Below, in pieces: positions 30,718 to 41,865 of a stretch of DNA of 64,000 bases. The stretch's first letter is position 1, and each line of letters opens with the position of its first letter. The translations under genes were made by a program, and so were the position numbers. The notes under the pieces were generated by a model. The model did not search any database and had not been told where the DNA came from. It worked only from the letters and a program-made list of their open reading frames with translations. Source of the DNA: Takakia lepidozioides (lineage: Eukaryota > Streptophyta > Takakiopsida > Takakiales > Takakiaceae); the NCBI GenBank assembly GCA_030704615.1, contig CM060731.1:80022756-80086755 (forward strand). The letters are read 5' to 3'.

Positions 30718-32115
30718 CTACACACAAGTTTTCCAGAGCGGAAGCAAAACAGGTTCTAGTAGACATATCGTTGAACAGACTTGCATCGAACGTGTTCCCC
30801 CATTTATTGCCTGGGCTATCTTTCCAATTGCAAAGGTCTCTGATGGCACGGTTAGAGGAGGCCTACGAGGTGTGCCATCTGACTGGTTGTTGGCTACATT
30901 ATGAACAATTGCAATTTCAGGTGCAATCCACCATCTATGTGCGAGAGTCTTTATCATCTTGTCTTTGCTCTCAAAAATATACACTGTGGTTTTTGGGTCA
31001 TCCGTCGTGGAGGCCATCCCCCAATCGCATACCCCAATGTACACATCTTCAGACCATTGTGGAAAATGCAACAAGATGTTGTCGGGAGACATGTCGTTGT
31101 GCAAGAGGTGGTGATTATGGACGTTGAGCATGATGTGCAAAAGCGTCCATGCTAATTGGGTGCAATTCTGTCGGAATCGAACCAGTTGGTTGACCTCCTG
31201 TATTTCCTGCTCCGTCCCCCGTCGTTCCATTAACTCCCTGTTATCCCGATCATTCCCCCATTTCCTGTCAATATTCAACCATGATCGTATGGTCCCCCCA
31301 TTCCACCAATGTGTGTAACCTTCATTTCAACGTGGATGCAACGCAAAATACTTTATGATGCCGAAATGATGGAACTTTACAGCCAACGCCTCATTGTTAT
31401 GTTGGACTTTGGCAAGCTCAGCATTTGTTTCCCTGGGCGTTTTCCCTGCTAGCTCCCAAGATGGAGGAATGAATTGATCCCCAACAATTCTAACCCTCTG
31501 AATTGTACCATACCCTCCATGTTTGGGCGCGTCGAGTTGTTGTACCTGTGTGTTTGTGGATATGTATCTCACGTTCAATGCCGCATCCGCGGACGAGGAC
31601 CCTGCTTTCCATGGGAGTGGTTTTGTACGTCGTTTGGCGTGGGCCTTTGCCATGTCAGACCACAAATCCATAAGCACAAACAACTCCTCCTCCGAAGTTG
31701 GCATGCGACCTTCAGCTACAGGTGTTCTCGTAACAAACTTGTCCATGGTTTGCCTCAGATTCCATGTGGCATCATGGGCCCGGTCCTCCATCCATTTCGT
31801 GAACTGGAACTTCGTCATGTCCTCCTCCCATTCATCCCCGACCAAAGCCTCCCTCATTCTGATCTCCATATTGTGCTGGAATCTAAGGAACCCCTCATTC
31901 CCATGTCGGACATACAAAAGATTCAAACGCATTATGTCATTGTCCTTCAAATAATCCAGCACTACTTGCTTCACCACCTTCGCGGCCTCTGCGCTTAGAT
32001 AGTTTTTTTTGTTGACCTGACTATCCCGTTCATGTGCATGTTTACGCTTCCTACCTTTACGCCTACTTCCCGAGGAACCCCCTGACACTGCGTTCGAAGC
32101 AACGTTTCCGGACAT
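30718..32115 (-). pseudogene. Protein-kinase-like gene carried next to palindrome array A
   Basis: An in-frame ATG at 32115 (ATGTCCGGAAAC) opens a frame running to 30718, interrupted only by one TGA at 31327-31329. N-terminal ~110 residues are basic (RRKGRKRKHAHERD), possibly nuclear; the middle is helical. The kinase-like region begins near GGYGTIQRVRIVG (a glycine-loop candidate) and has IIKYFALHPR, WWNGGTIRSWL (hinge-like), the catalytic loop LLHNDMSPDNILL (His-x-Asp....Asn), VCDWGMAS in the DFG position and WWIAPEIAI as the APE motif. So catalytic Asp, Asn and metal Asp are present, with DWG instead of DFG. The upstream frame to 32325 lacks an ATG. The family is not identified. Not part of any known hAT protein set. 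Confidence 0.68.
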
Positions 32116-32403
32116 GATGAAAGTACTTTGCGGAATAGACGTGGCTTCGTAACGGAAAACTAAACCCAAACTATTGATAACCTTATATACTAGCAGACCA
32201 ATTTCCTCACCCTCTATTGGTATAGTACCCAAAGCAAACTCTCCCGCAGTCCCAGGAAAAAAAGGCAAAAACTCCTCCCCCACACAAATCCACTTTCTCC
32301 CCCCGCTACGCTCAGTCCTGGCCACCGAAGTTCAAACTCCAAGAAGCCCCAGAACCGCACTCACAGAGAGGGAAAAAAATGGGTTGGGAATGAAGGGTAG
32401 ACC

Positions 32404-32412
32404 CTTATATAC
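32404..32412 (-). promoter_or_regulatory. TATA box of the kinase-like gene
   Basis: Minus-strand GTATATAAG, about 20 bp below array A and 290 bp above the first ATG. Similar TATA-array spacing occurs before the two other genes of the region. Confidence 0.6.
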
Positions 32413-32432
32413 TGCCTGGAGAGGCCTGACGT

Positions 32433-32947
32433 GCGACCGTCTCTGCTGCCCATTCACGCCTCGCCACGTATCCAGGGAGCGGTCGCATCTAATAACAAAA
32501 AAGAAAATGTGCGACCCCCCATAAGCGGTCACACCTAAAAACAAAAAACAAAAAGTCTGCGACCACCATCGGCTGGTGGTCGCACCCATTTAAAAAATAA
32601 TTAAAAATGTGCGACCATCCCCTGCTGGTGGTCGCACCCATTTAAAAAATAATTAAAAATGTGCGACCATCCTCTGCTGGTGGTCGCACCTATTTAAAAA
32701 AAATGAAAAAATTGCGACCACCACCTGCTGGTGGTCGCACCCAATTTAAAAAATAGAAAAAATGTGCGACCACCCTCTGTTTGTGGTCGCACCTATTAAA
32801 AAAAATGAAAATGCTGCGACCACCACCTGCTAGTGGTCGCACCCATTTAAAAAATAAGAAAAAATATGCGACCACCCCCTTCTGGTGGTCGCACCTATTT
32901 TAAAAAAATAAAAATTTGTCCGACCAACCTTTGCTGACGGTCGCATG
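32433..32947. repeat. Palindrome array A
   Basis: About ten units at ~52-bp spacing (starts near 32434, 32511, 32558, 32610, 32661, 32713, 32763, 32814, 32867 and 32918). Each has tgcgaccacc, a 4-7 bp loop and ggtggtcgca, then an A-rich spacer (cacccatttaaaaaataa). The first and last units are the most diverged. On the plus strand the spacer is A-rich, as in array C and opposite to array B. Confidence 0.93.
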
Positions 32948-33084
32948 ATTGACAATATAAATCATAATACATGAATTTTACAGATAATTAATGAAGTCCA
33001 CGTAATGAGGCCACATCGGTTGCCACGTCGGTTCTCATAGTAAATAGTCAATAGTAAAGTAAAAAAATAAACATATTTATGTAC

Positions 33085-33176
33085 AGTAACGTTGGTTTAG
33101 GACGTGACGTGATGCACGTCCGTCGTTGACGTCGGACGTGACGCTGACGCGTCAACGCCACATCATTTGCAGCTAG
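33085..33176. other. Left end of the hAT-like element, TGACGT cluster
   Basis: A cluster of gacgtgacgt / ttgacgtc / gacgtgacgc words, ending catcatttgcagctag at 33176, next to the LTR scrap. The other proposed end (45700-45772) has a matching cluster, so this looks like subterminal sequence of the same element family. Confidence 0.55.
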
Positions 33177-33213
33177 GCGTGAAGGGGAGCTTACCGAAGT
33201 GAGGTGCGCGACA
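33177..33213 (+). other. Last ~35 bp of a gypsy LTR, cut off from its body
   Basis: Reads gtgaaggggagcttaccgaa and continues to gtgcgcgaca, identical to the 3' terminus of the 724-bp LTRs at 48614-55819. The LTR body missing exactly this end starts at 45773. The flank to the right (taatc) is inside another gypsy integrase gene. Confidence 0.85.
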
Positions 33214-34163
33214 TAATCAATAGCCACTCCTATGTAGCTATTGCCCTTGGTCGTAGTTTTGAGAGGTCCGACAAGGTCTAAGCCAACCCTTGTAAACATC
33301 TCTGTTACAGGGATTGGTTGAAGTTTAAGAAGAGCCACGGTTCTAGGCAGCAGGGGTTTTGGACTTGCATGGAACACACTTAGCAATAAAATCCTGAACA
33401 TCCTTGGTTAGGCCTTTCCAGTGGTACTTTTCTTGAAGCCGCTTCACAGTTTTCTCAACTCCAAAATGGCCAGCATAAAGAGAACAATGATACAGTTCAA
33501 GCAATGAAGGGACATAGCTCCTTGTAGGGATCTCCACGACACTCTCCTGCCCTTGAAGACAAACCACCTTGAGCAACTTACCTTCATACTCCCGGTGGGT
33601 AGGGAGATGATAGTTGACTTGCCTTTTAGTGTAAGAGGAGAGGCCCTTAGATGTGTGCCTGTGCTACACCTCTGGAGAAGGGCTTGATGAAGGTGATTGT
33701 CCATGGCTGCTGATGTAGCAAGTGCGACAGTTTTCTCCTGCCACATCTGCCAAGTCCGCATCGTTTGTGGGAGCTGGTGAAGGGTGGTAGCTCTAGAGGG
33801 ACGTGCAGGCCGCAATTTTGATTCCTAGTCCTTGATACAGTAGCCACTAATGAAGCGATGCTTGTGTAGCATGTAAACACCCTCGCCCAAGAAGTGTCAG
33901 AGCTCCTCGTCCACCTTGAGCCAAAAGCCCACTCGGATAACGGAGCGGATGAGCTTCTCATTGGCCAGCAGAGTGTGCACCTGATAGTCAATAACGGAAA
34001 ATCCAGGCAAGTAGTATCTTATATGCTCTTGTCTAAAAACAGCTGCAGGAAAGATCAAGACGTCATTGACGGTGTGAGGGAAACGGGAGACAGGGATTCC
34101 CGCAACATGATCATCCCAAGTTATGTCCACATTGTGTTCTGGCCGCCAGGGGCCGTTGCACAA
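33214..34163 (-). pseudogene. Integrase fragment of another gypsy family (element 0)
   Basis: Minus strand. At 33343-33576 an H2C2-type zinc domain: YHCSLYAGHFGVEKTVKRLQ, then FIAKCVPCKSK. It is followed after a frame change by TRVGLDLVGPLKTTTKGNSY and IGVAIDY, the start of the integrase core. The coding sequence is cut at 33214 by the LTR scrap. Upstream frames to 34163 are unrecognised. It differs from the chromodomain elements at 45-55 kb. Confidence 0.75.
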
Positions 34164-34629
34164 TTGTCGGAGTTAACTTGACTCAGGTTCGCGTAGTTAG
34201 CTATGCAGAGGCTTGAGATGCCCTTCCTACGATTCTGACTCATCCAAGCATTTACACATCCATCACACCGTGCACAGAGAGCACGCTTTTCCAATGAACA
34301 TCAGCCGTCTTAAGCACCGTGCTGATCCCTTTTATAAACGAGGGTTCATGATCTTATCCAACAGAATGTCCAGTCTTGATTGGCTGCTTGGATTTCAGCC
34401 AGGTGCCCATCCAACGGGGATGCCACCTCTTCTAGCTTAGAGATAAAGTAGCTGTTAGCATAAGGCACTTCCTGTTTATAAATAGAACTGCCAGTGGGGT
34501 TCATCCATACTTTCCCCAATGGCCATCATCCACCCTTTCATCGTTCACTCATTCAGATGTTGAGAAAGCAGGTGGAGGGAATCTGGCCATTACATAGTGT
34601 TGTAAGGTATCAATATATGAAGCGAGACG

Positions 34630-34848
34630 TTTGTTTTGTTTTGTTTTGTTGGCTCTGTCCCTTCAGGGCAGAGACTTTGCATCATGTTGAAGTCAATGGA
34701 AATGTGGTCAATGGACCTTACACCGTTGGTTTAAAAAAACTTTTAAGTACAACACATGGCAGCTTGTCAAAATTGTTGCTTCAATGGACAGAGCCTCTCG
34801 CGGTTTGCGGCTTGTTTTGTTTTGTTTTGTTTTGTTTGTAGCGTCGTT
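34630..34848. repeat. (TTTTG)n tracts with a short inverted repeat between
   Basis: Runs of ttttg at 34630-34650 and 34811-34838 flank a segment whose ends read ggctctgtcc (34651) and ggacagagcc (34787). Function unknown; it could be a small non-autonomous insertion. Confidence 0.45.
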
Positions 34849-34989
34849 GGGATCTCCCAAGCCACGGGGCCCTAGCCCCGGTGCTTGGTGCCCTTGGAAA
34901 GCCTTCGATGAGGAGGGGTGCACCGGCTTGGTCTCATGATTTTGGGCCCCGCGGTGTGGGAGATATGGAATTTCAAGTATTTTGGCCGA

Positions 34990-37400
34990 TCGATGAAATT
35001 CGGGAAAAATAGCAAAGTGGCCTTTCATCAATTGATTTTACATTGCTTTGAAGCTTTGCAAGTGGAGTGTCTCGATCAGCACATGCCCTCCTACAAGTAC
35101 CGGAGAAGGATGACGTGAATAAAAAAATGGTTGAAAGGGGGTGAACCAATCATTCCGCTATCAAATGATTTTATATTGCTTTGGATGTCATTGCTTTGGT
35201 AATCTAAGCCCCCCAATGGCCCCTTGTAGCCCTTGAATTACAATTCAAAATGCAATTCAAGCCCTTAAAATTGGTACTGCCAGTCCCTAAAATGACCAAC
35301 CCCGGCCGCCCCTCAATTGTAATTTGAGCCCTGAAATTGTCAATTCAAACCCCTCAAATTGCACTTCTAGCCCCTGAAATGACTATTCCCGCCCCTCAAA
35401 TTGCAACTGTAGCCTGTGAAATGGCAATTGCTAGTGCAGCCCCTGAAATGGCAATTGAAGCCCCTAGAATGGCAGTTTCAGCCCATCATATGCAAGTCCA
35501 GCCCCTCAAATTGGTAATTCGAACCCCATAAATGGCAATTTCAGCCCCTGAAATTGGCTATGGGTGAACCAATTATTCCCTGCCCAATGATTTTGATTCA
35601 TTTGAAACTTTGCGAGTGTCTTGTACATGCCCTCTTAAAGTTATTGGACAAGTATGAAGTCAATGTTAAATGGTTCAAAGGGTAAACCAACAGTTCCCCT
35701 GTTGGATGATTCATGATTAATCATTAATGATTGATCTCATATTACACTAGGACCTATCAGAGGGTACATTGAACACACTGGCCAAGTCTCAAAGCGAACG
35801 AAAATCATTTGGATGGGGCAACCATCCGTCGGCCCATTGATATTTTCGGATTTCGGTGATCTCATATTACGTCTGGGACCTCTTCCATGGCACATTGACA
35901 TACTGGCCAGTCTCTCAAGCGAACCAACATCATCTGGCGATGGCAACCATCCGTTGAGCCATTGAATGAATTTTGCTTGATCTGATATTAGTCCGGACCT
36001 GTGAGAGGGGTCTCGAACTCGAGTACAGGCGTGTGCAAACGTACTGCTTGGAAGCAAACAAAAATGATTTGGAGAGCAACCATCCGTTCACCCGTTGAAT
36101 GTATTTTCGCTGGATCTGCTATTGCTTTGGGGCCTGTTGGACTGTGTTTCGCGTGCTCACGATTTTTTTTTCGTTCGGTTTTGAATGGGGCGTGTAATGG
36201 TTGTAATGTAGCCATATGCAACGTGTGCGTGCCAAAATTGGGAACGAACATAATTCATTGGACCCAAAACCACAGTCTTCTCCCTGTTTTGCACTCCAAA
36301 ATTGATTGTGTTCAACTTCATGCCTTCTTCATGAGAGAGTTCTGCAAATAGTGAGTGCAGAGAACACTTTTTTTTTTGGGGCATTTTTTATTGGTCCAAT
36401 TTTGGCGGGGGAGTAGTGGTGGGATGGCTTGAAGCCGCCCCAGAACAAAATTGAGCCAAAAACAAAATCGATACGTGCCAGAAACCCCAATGAAAGGCAG
36501 TGCAAACCTATTTATTGCTTTAAATTAATTTAAATTCAATTACATTATGGAATGGCTTGGTGTCGATGGGGAGTTTATTCGTCTGTTGTGTCTCCGCAAT
36601 GTGTCGCACACACGTTCAAGCACATGCGGGCAAAAGAGGGGCTTCAACCACATCCGTTCAATGGGTGCAATCCGTGCACGCATATCAGGATTTTTTTTTC
36701 GCAATGAACAAAAACCAGATGACAACTGAACGCCTCATTGGCCCATTGAATGAATTTTGATTGATCTCATATTACACTGGGACCTATCAGAGGGTACATT
36801 GAACACACTGGCCAAGTCTCAAAGCGAACGAAAATCATTTGGATGGGCAAACCATCCGTCGGCCCATTGAACGAAGTTCGATTGATCTCATATTACTCTG
36901 GGGCCTCTTCCATGGTACATTGAAGATACTGGCCAAGTCTCAAAGCGAACCAAAATCATTGGAGGCAAATGATTTATGCGTCTGTTCATTTATTTGTGAT
37001 TAATCGTTTAATGGGAAAAGGATAAACCAAAGGTTCATTGATAAAAAAAAATTGACTGATTTGAAATTTTGTGCGTATGTACTACATGCCTCTTACATGG
37101 ACCGGAGAAGTATGAGATCAATAAAAAAATGGTTCACAGGAGGAATCAATGGTTACTTGATGTGCCAATTTCTGAATGCTTTCAAACTTTGCCATTGCCT
37201 TGTACATGCCATCTAAGGTACCAGACAAGTATGAGTTCGATTTAAAATATTGCAATGGGTGAAACCAATGGTATCTTCATTTAGCAATTTTTGATTGTTT
37301 TGAAACTTTGCCAGTATATTGTACATGCCGTCAAACAGGTACCGAACAAGTATGAGGTCATTCAAAAATGGTTCAAAGGATGAACTCGTATTTCCAAAAA
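34990..37400. repeat. Satellite-like repeats, mixed orientation
   Basis: Same family as 29540-30445. Copies at about 35030-35180, 35560-35700 and 37000-37400 read gggtgaaccaat...aaatgattttatattg, the reverse of the left block. Copies at 35745-36100 and 36740-36960 read aaaatcatttggatgggg...accatccg, the same as the left block. Confidence 0.75.
35196..35560. repeat. ~22-bp minisatellite
   Basis: About fifteen degenerate units of the form gcccctgaaatggcaatt with variants (cccctcaaattg, gcccctgaaattg). It lies within the satellite block and produces a spurious proline/alanine/methionine-rich plus frame. Confidence 0.8.
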
Positions 37401-37666
37401 TTACGTAGACTATACAGTGGGTTGCACATTAATTTCGCAACCTGAGACCTTGGCCTACTCCCTACGTTTCTAGTCTTTCTAGTCATCTTCATCTAGATTT
37501 TTACTTCGTTGTCGTCATCTCCAGATGTTGATGAAGATGCTCCGGGTGTAGAGGCGTGCCTCCATTAGTACGGATAGCTCGAACCTGGGCTCGAGTGGTC
37601 AAAGAGGGACCCAGTGTTGTGTGGTCCACCCTTGCCATCATGCGTAGCGTTCTAGGCGAGTGCTGA

Positions 37667-40136
37667 CTAATCCGTCACATTTCCAGAGCCGGGTTGTGTC
37701 GCTCTTGCTACGGCGATAGACAATTTTTCAATTAAATCCGATATGTTTGGAAGTTGCAAAGAACACCCCTGGAATAAGGCAACTTGGTCACGCCATGTGT
37801 TCTGCAATATTTTTCCACACTCGTGATGACAGCCTTGAAATTGTCCAACACCTCCTCCTGCTGGGTGTCTCTGCGCAACTATCTGGAAGAAATGGCCCAT
37901 CATCCCGACGAGGCATCCAGTACGTCTCATTCATATTCTCCCAACGGATGATAGAGGCCTCCAACTCCCGCAGAAATAGGTCTCTCCCAATCGGTTCGCG
38001 ATTGATGGGTCGTTTTTCCGCCGGCACCCACGGATCCTCAGGCAGTCGGAAGAATCTTTGTCTGGTTACAGCTCCAATGCCCTCCCAAGTTCCGGAAAAA
38101 AAGCTCCATTTGGACTAGGGTCTCGTATGCCTCTAGCACGCACAGTTATTTCATAGTTGGATGTCACCAAATAAGGTCACTAGATTTTCAACACTAGTTA
38201 AGTCTTCGCATCCAAGGGTGCATCTCTTTGGAGCATCCCATGTCATGTCTCCCCCCAGTGCTGCCAATTTAAAAAATCGTAAGCGATACATCCAATGGCA
38301 TGTTTGTACCAGTTGTACTCGTATCCCGTGGGCATATTGTCTTGCAACCCAACAACTCGTAGAAACGTCGATGGATGGTCCACGACAGTCAGGGCATTGG
38401 CTGGCCTCGCATGGCTACCGATATGAGACATGGGGGATGGAACAAATGGCCACATGAACCAAGCATATAGCCTCCCTCCAGTCCATAAGGGTTGAGGTAC
38501 ATTGTGCATACCGTACCATCTGTTACCCATGATGCTGGATTGCTCTGTGGTATCCACATCAGTTTATCCTTATTATGTAGGCGACATCCTCGGCCTGTTG
38601 TCCACTCCTATATACTTCCAAATCCCAGTTTATGCTGTTATTGGTATCGGAAATTGTATGCACACAGTGGCTCAACATGACATATGCACAGCACCCCATG
38701 TGAATGAATCCAGTGTACTTCGACGTAATACATCACAGCAACAGTGTCGTGCCTTTGCAAATTAGCATAGATGCTATCTACGCTTCGATTCGACAAACGT
38801 GCTGCACGTTGGAGGGAGGACAACGTTTCTTCTATCCGTGTTTTCTGCGATGCTAGATGGCCCGCCCATGTCACCCAATTCTGCCAATTCCACTTCAAAC
38901 CATGGTCACGATCGGATTTGCATGGCACTTGTAACCGATATGCAACAGCCCTACGCTGCTCGCGTTCCCCCACAAGCTGCGTCTAATTCAGGGTCTTCTT
39001 TTTTATTGGGCCGATGTACTGCTTAATTTGCACGGCTGAACATTACTCCAGTTTCCACTTCTGGTCCGGTCCTCCCCTTTCTTGCCCTCTCCAGCTACAA
39101 GCTCTTTCTTCCTCAACCCTCGCCGCGGTCCGATGCTTTCAGACGATCTTAACATTCAGATTCATTCCATGCAACCGATTGATGTAGATCACCTCGGAGT
39201 CGAATGACGCGGTCCAATGTCCATTTTGGTGGCCGATATTCAAACGCGCCATATGTCTTGCTCGTTGGGTGATTGTGCCTCGGGTCCTGAAGCCAACACC
39301 ACGGCGTCCCGCTGTTCGAGAGTCCCCAACCTATATTCCTTCCAACACAATTTGCCTAGTTGCCACCGTTGCAATATGAATAATGTCCTGATGTCATTGA
39401 TGTGCTATTCATGTGCCGGCCAACTGTTCTCAACGGAGGCATAACACTCACCCCCCTCCACCTCAGCGTTGAAGGTCCGGCGCGAACCAGACTGTTGCGG
39501 CGTATAATCTGGAGTGGTCTGCATTCTCACTTTACTCCACATCAGTCGCTTTCCCATCCGAGCGATTTATAATTTCGGCCCTTTCTCCTTCTTCCACCTC
39601 GTCGTTTCCATCGAACCGTATGATATGATGGCTGCCCCCTGACGTATATACAAGTTTGGATATCAGAGAACATGTATAGTCTAGTACGTTGTCTCGCAGG
39701 CTCAGAGACAAGTTTGTCAATCCAATGGTGGCAATTAAAATCAACTCTGTGTACAACATGGCCGCAAATAAAACGGGACATTGTTGTTGACGAGCGGTTT
39801 GACCCCACATGGTGTATGGATTACCTCCTCTGCCTGTGCGGAAATGCGGGGTTGGCGCATGAATGCAAGCTAGATTGATTTTGTGGTTTGTGGATCATGC
39901 CTATCTCTGGGTCACAAAACGATTTATGTGACACCATTCCACAAATTTCCTACAGTCACCAAAAGACCACCGCTTGCCCAAATTCCAACTTCCCAACCTG
40001 GTTACGCAAGAATGTTGGGGTCATTGTATATTCCCAACGAAGTTCGCGCCTGACACCTTTGGGTTTTTTTTTTGGAGGTCCAGGTTCATTATCGTTATCC
40101 TGGGATGATCTCCTCTGTCTTTCCTCCTCCGCCATT
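37667..40136 (-). pseudogene. Unrecognised gene 2 of the palindrome-array region
   Basis: Starts at ATG 40136 (MAEEERQRRSSQDNDNEPGP, then KKKPKG, basic). Coding-like segments follow in changing frames: TFLRNQVGKLEFGQ; RWSFGDCRKFVEWCHINRFV; HRVDFNCHHWIDKLVSEPAR (near 39750) with IQTCIYVRGQPSYHTVRW; WNWQNWVTWAGHLASQKTR (near 38900); VDHPSTFLRVVGLQDNMPTG (near 38350); RDLFLRELEASIIRWENMNE (near 37950), ending PNISDLIEKLSIAVARATQP and a stop at 37667. Rich in Trp and His. I recognise no domain. The several frameshifts and stops make it a pseudogene unless small introns explain them. Confidence 0.45.
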
Positions 40137-40495
40137 TATGGCTTGGCTTACCCCTACTCGACAGGGGTTTGCTAAGAAAAATGTTCTCCCAACCTTCCAA
40201 CTGTACCTAATCCTACTCCCTGATGAATCCTCCCCAAGTACTAGAGGCACGTGTCACTCCCTCGGCGTTCTAAGTGATATGCCGCAATGTGCAATGAAAA
40301 AAACGTGTGGGTGCTAGAGGAGGGCTTCCCGGGAGGGTACTCAGCATCGATTTCGTAGAATCCAAACGGCCCAGAATACCCCCACCCAACCAATAGCACC
40401 CCTCCCAATTGGACTCAATGACAAGGAATGCAACCATCCCATCGCCCACCAGTCCTGGTGTGGAGAAAAGTGAGGGAAAGAATGGCCTCCAAGGC

Positions 40496-40505
40496 CTTAT
40501 AAAGC
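40496..40505 (-). promoter_or_regulatory. TATA box of gene 2
   Basis: Minus-strand CTTTATAAGG, about 60 bp from array B and 360 bp above the ATG at 40136; same layout as the other two genes of the region. Confidence 0.5.
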
Positions 40506-40563
40506 CCCCCTTCTACACTCAGGGGCGTGCCTTGTCATCCTGACTGCGCAATGCTATTAATAG

Positions 40564-41330
40564 CTGCGACCGCCAGCAGGGGTGGGTCGCATTATTTTTT
40601 CTTTTTTTATTATGTGCGACCACCAGCAGGGGGTGGTCGCAAAAAAAATATTTTTTAATAGGTGCGACACTAGCAGGGGGGTGGTCGCAGATTTGTTTAT
40701 GTTTTTAATGGGTGCGACCACCAGGGGGGTGTCGCATTTTTTTTTATTTTTTTAATGGGTGCGACCACCAGAAGGGGTGGTCGCAGATTTTTTTGTTTTT
40801 TAATGGGTGCGACTACAGCAAGGGGGGTGGTCGCAATTTTTTTTTTTTTTTTATAGGCGCGACCACCAGCAGAGGGGTAGTCGCAGAATTTTGTTTAAAA
40901 CAATAGGTGCGACCACCACATCCTGGTGTCGCACTATTTTCCCTTTTCTTTAATAGATTGCGACCACCAGCAGGGGGGTGTGTAGGGGGGTGGTCGCATA
41001 ATATTTCCGATTTTTTAATATCTACCAACAGTCCGTAGGATCAGTTGGTTAAGTGCACTGAGTGCGACCGGACGATTCTGGGGTCAAATGGCTATTTGAT
41101 AGGTGTGGTATGGTGCCCCATTCCTACGCGTCTTGGGTATAAATGAAAGAGGTTTAGTCGCTTCCCTAAAACTAAATGGGGCCTGATTGGTGAGCTGTCG
41201 CTCCCAGGTGTTTCCCAAAATAAAATAAAATAAAATATGAGACCACCAACAGGGGTAATCAGTAACTAGGTGCAAATACCAGCAGGGGGGTGGTCGCAAC
41301 ATTTTTTTATTTTTTTTGTAACAGTTGCGA
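40564..41330. repeat. Palindrome array B
   Basis: About nine units at ~50-bp spacing (40563-41000), then scattered ones to 41330. The palindrome is the same gcgaccacc...ggtggtcgc, but the spacers are T-rich on the plus strand, so the array runs opposite to A and C. It lies upstream of gene 2 and downstream of the hAT gene. Confidence 0.9.
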
Positions 41331-41865
41331 CGACCGATAAGGTTGTCAACAATTTTTTTTAACATCGGGCCAACCACTTGGAGGTTGGTCCCCTGGCACC
41401 TGTAGTATGTTTGGAGAGGCAGATGAAAAAAGCATAGATGACTCCCCATGGATTTGTGAAGGGGAAGATGAATGTTGGGAGCTGCACCTGGCTTTTGTGG
41501 CTTTCGAAACCATAATAGGAAATCAACAATGTAAAGGTAATGACGAAACACAAACACACGCACAACCACCAAACCCTTTCTTGGGTACACATATTCCACC
41601 ATTTTTATTTCCGTACACGTATGCATGTACCCAAACTGAAACATGGATATCCATGGAAACATACTACATATCATGTGACAGGTTACAGAAGTTATAGCTG
41701 TACCTAATTCCGTCTGGCACGACGACGATGGTATGATCTCACGTCTAGTACAAAATCTTCGTCCCTACTCACTTCTCCCCCGTTCCCATGATCAGTGCTA
41801 GAATCATGATCTCCATCTGTTCTTTCGTTTCCAGAGGCAACTGGCCGTTGGACCTGTAGTCGTCC

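Noticed and set aside
31327-31329. In-frame TGA of the kinase-like gene as selenocysteine or a reassigned codon
   Set aside because: No selenocysteine element can be seen, and other genes here end at ordinary stops. A point mutation is simpler.
32433-32947. Palindrome arrays as CRISPR
   Set aside because: Spacers are near-identical A/T-rich stretches rather than unique sequences, the setting is eukaryotic, and no cas genes are present.
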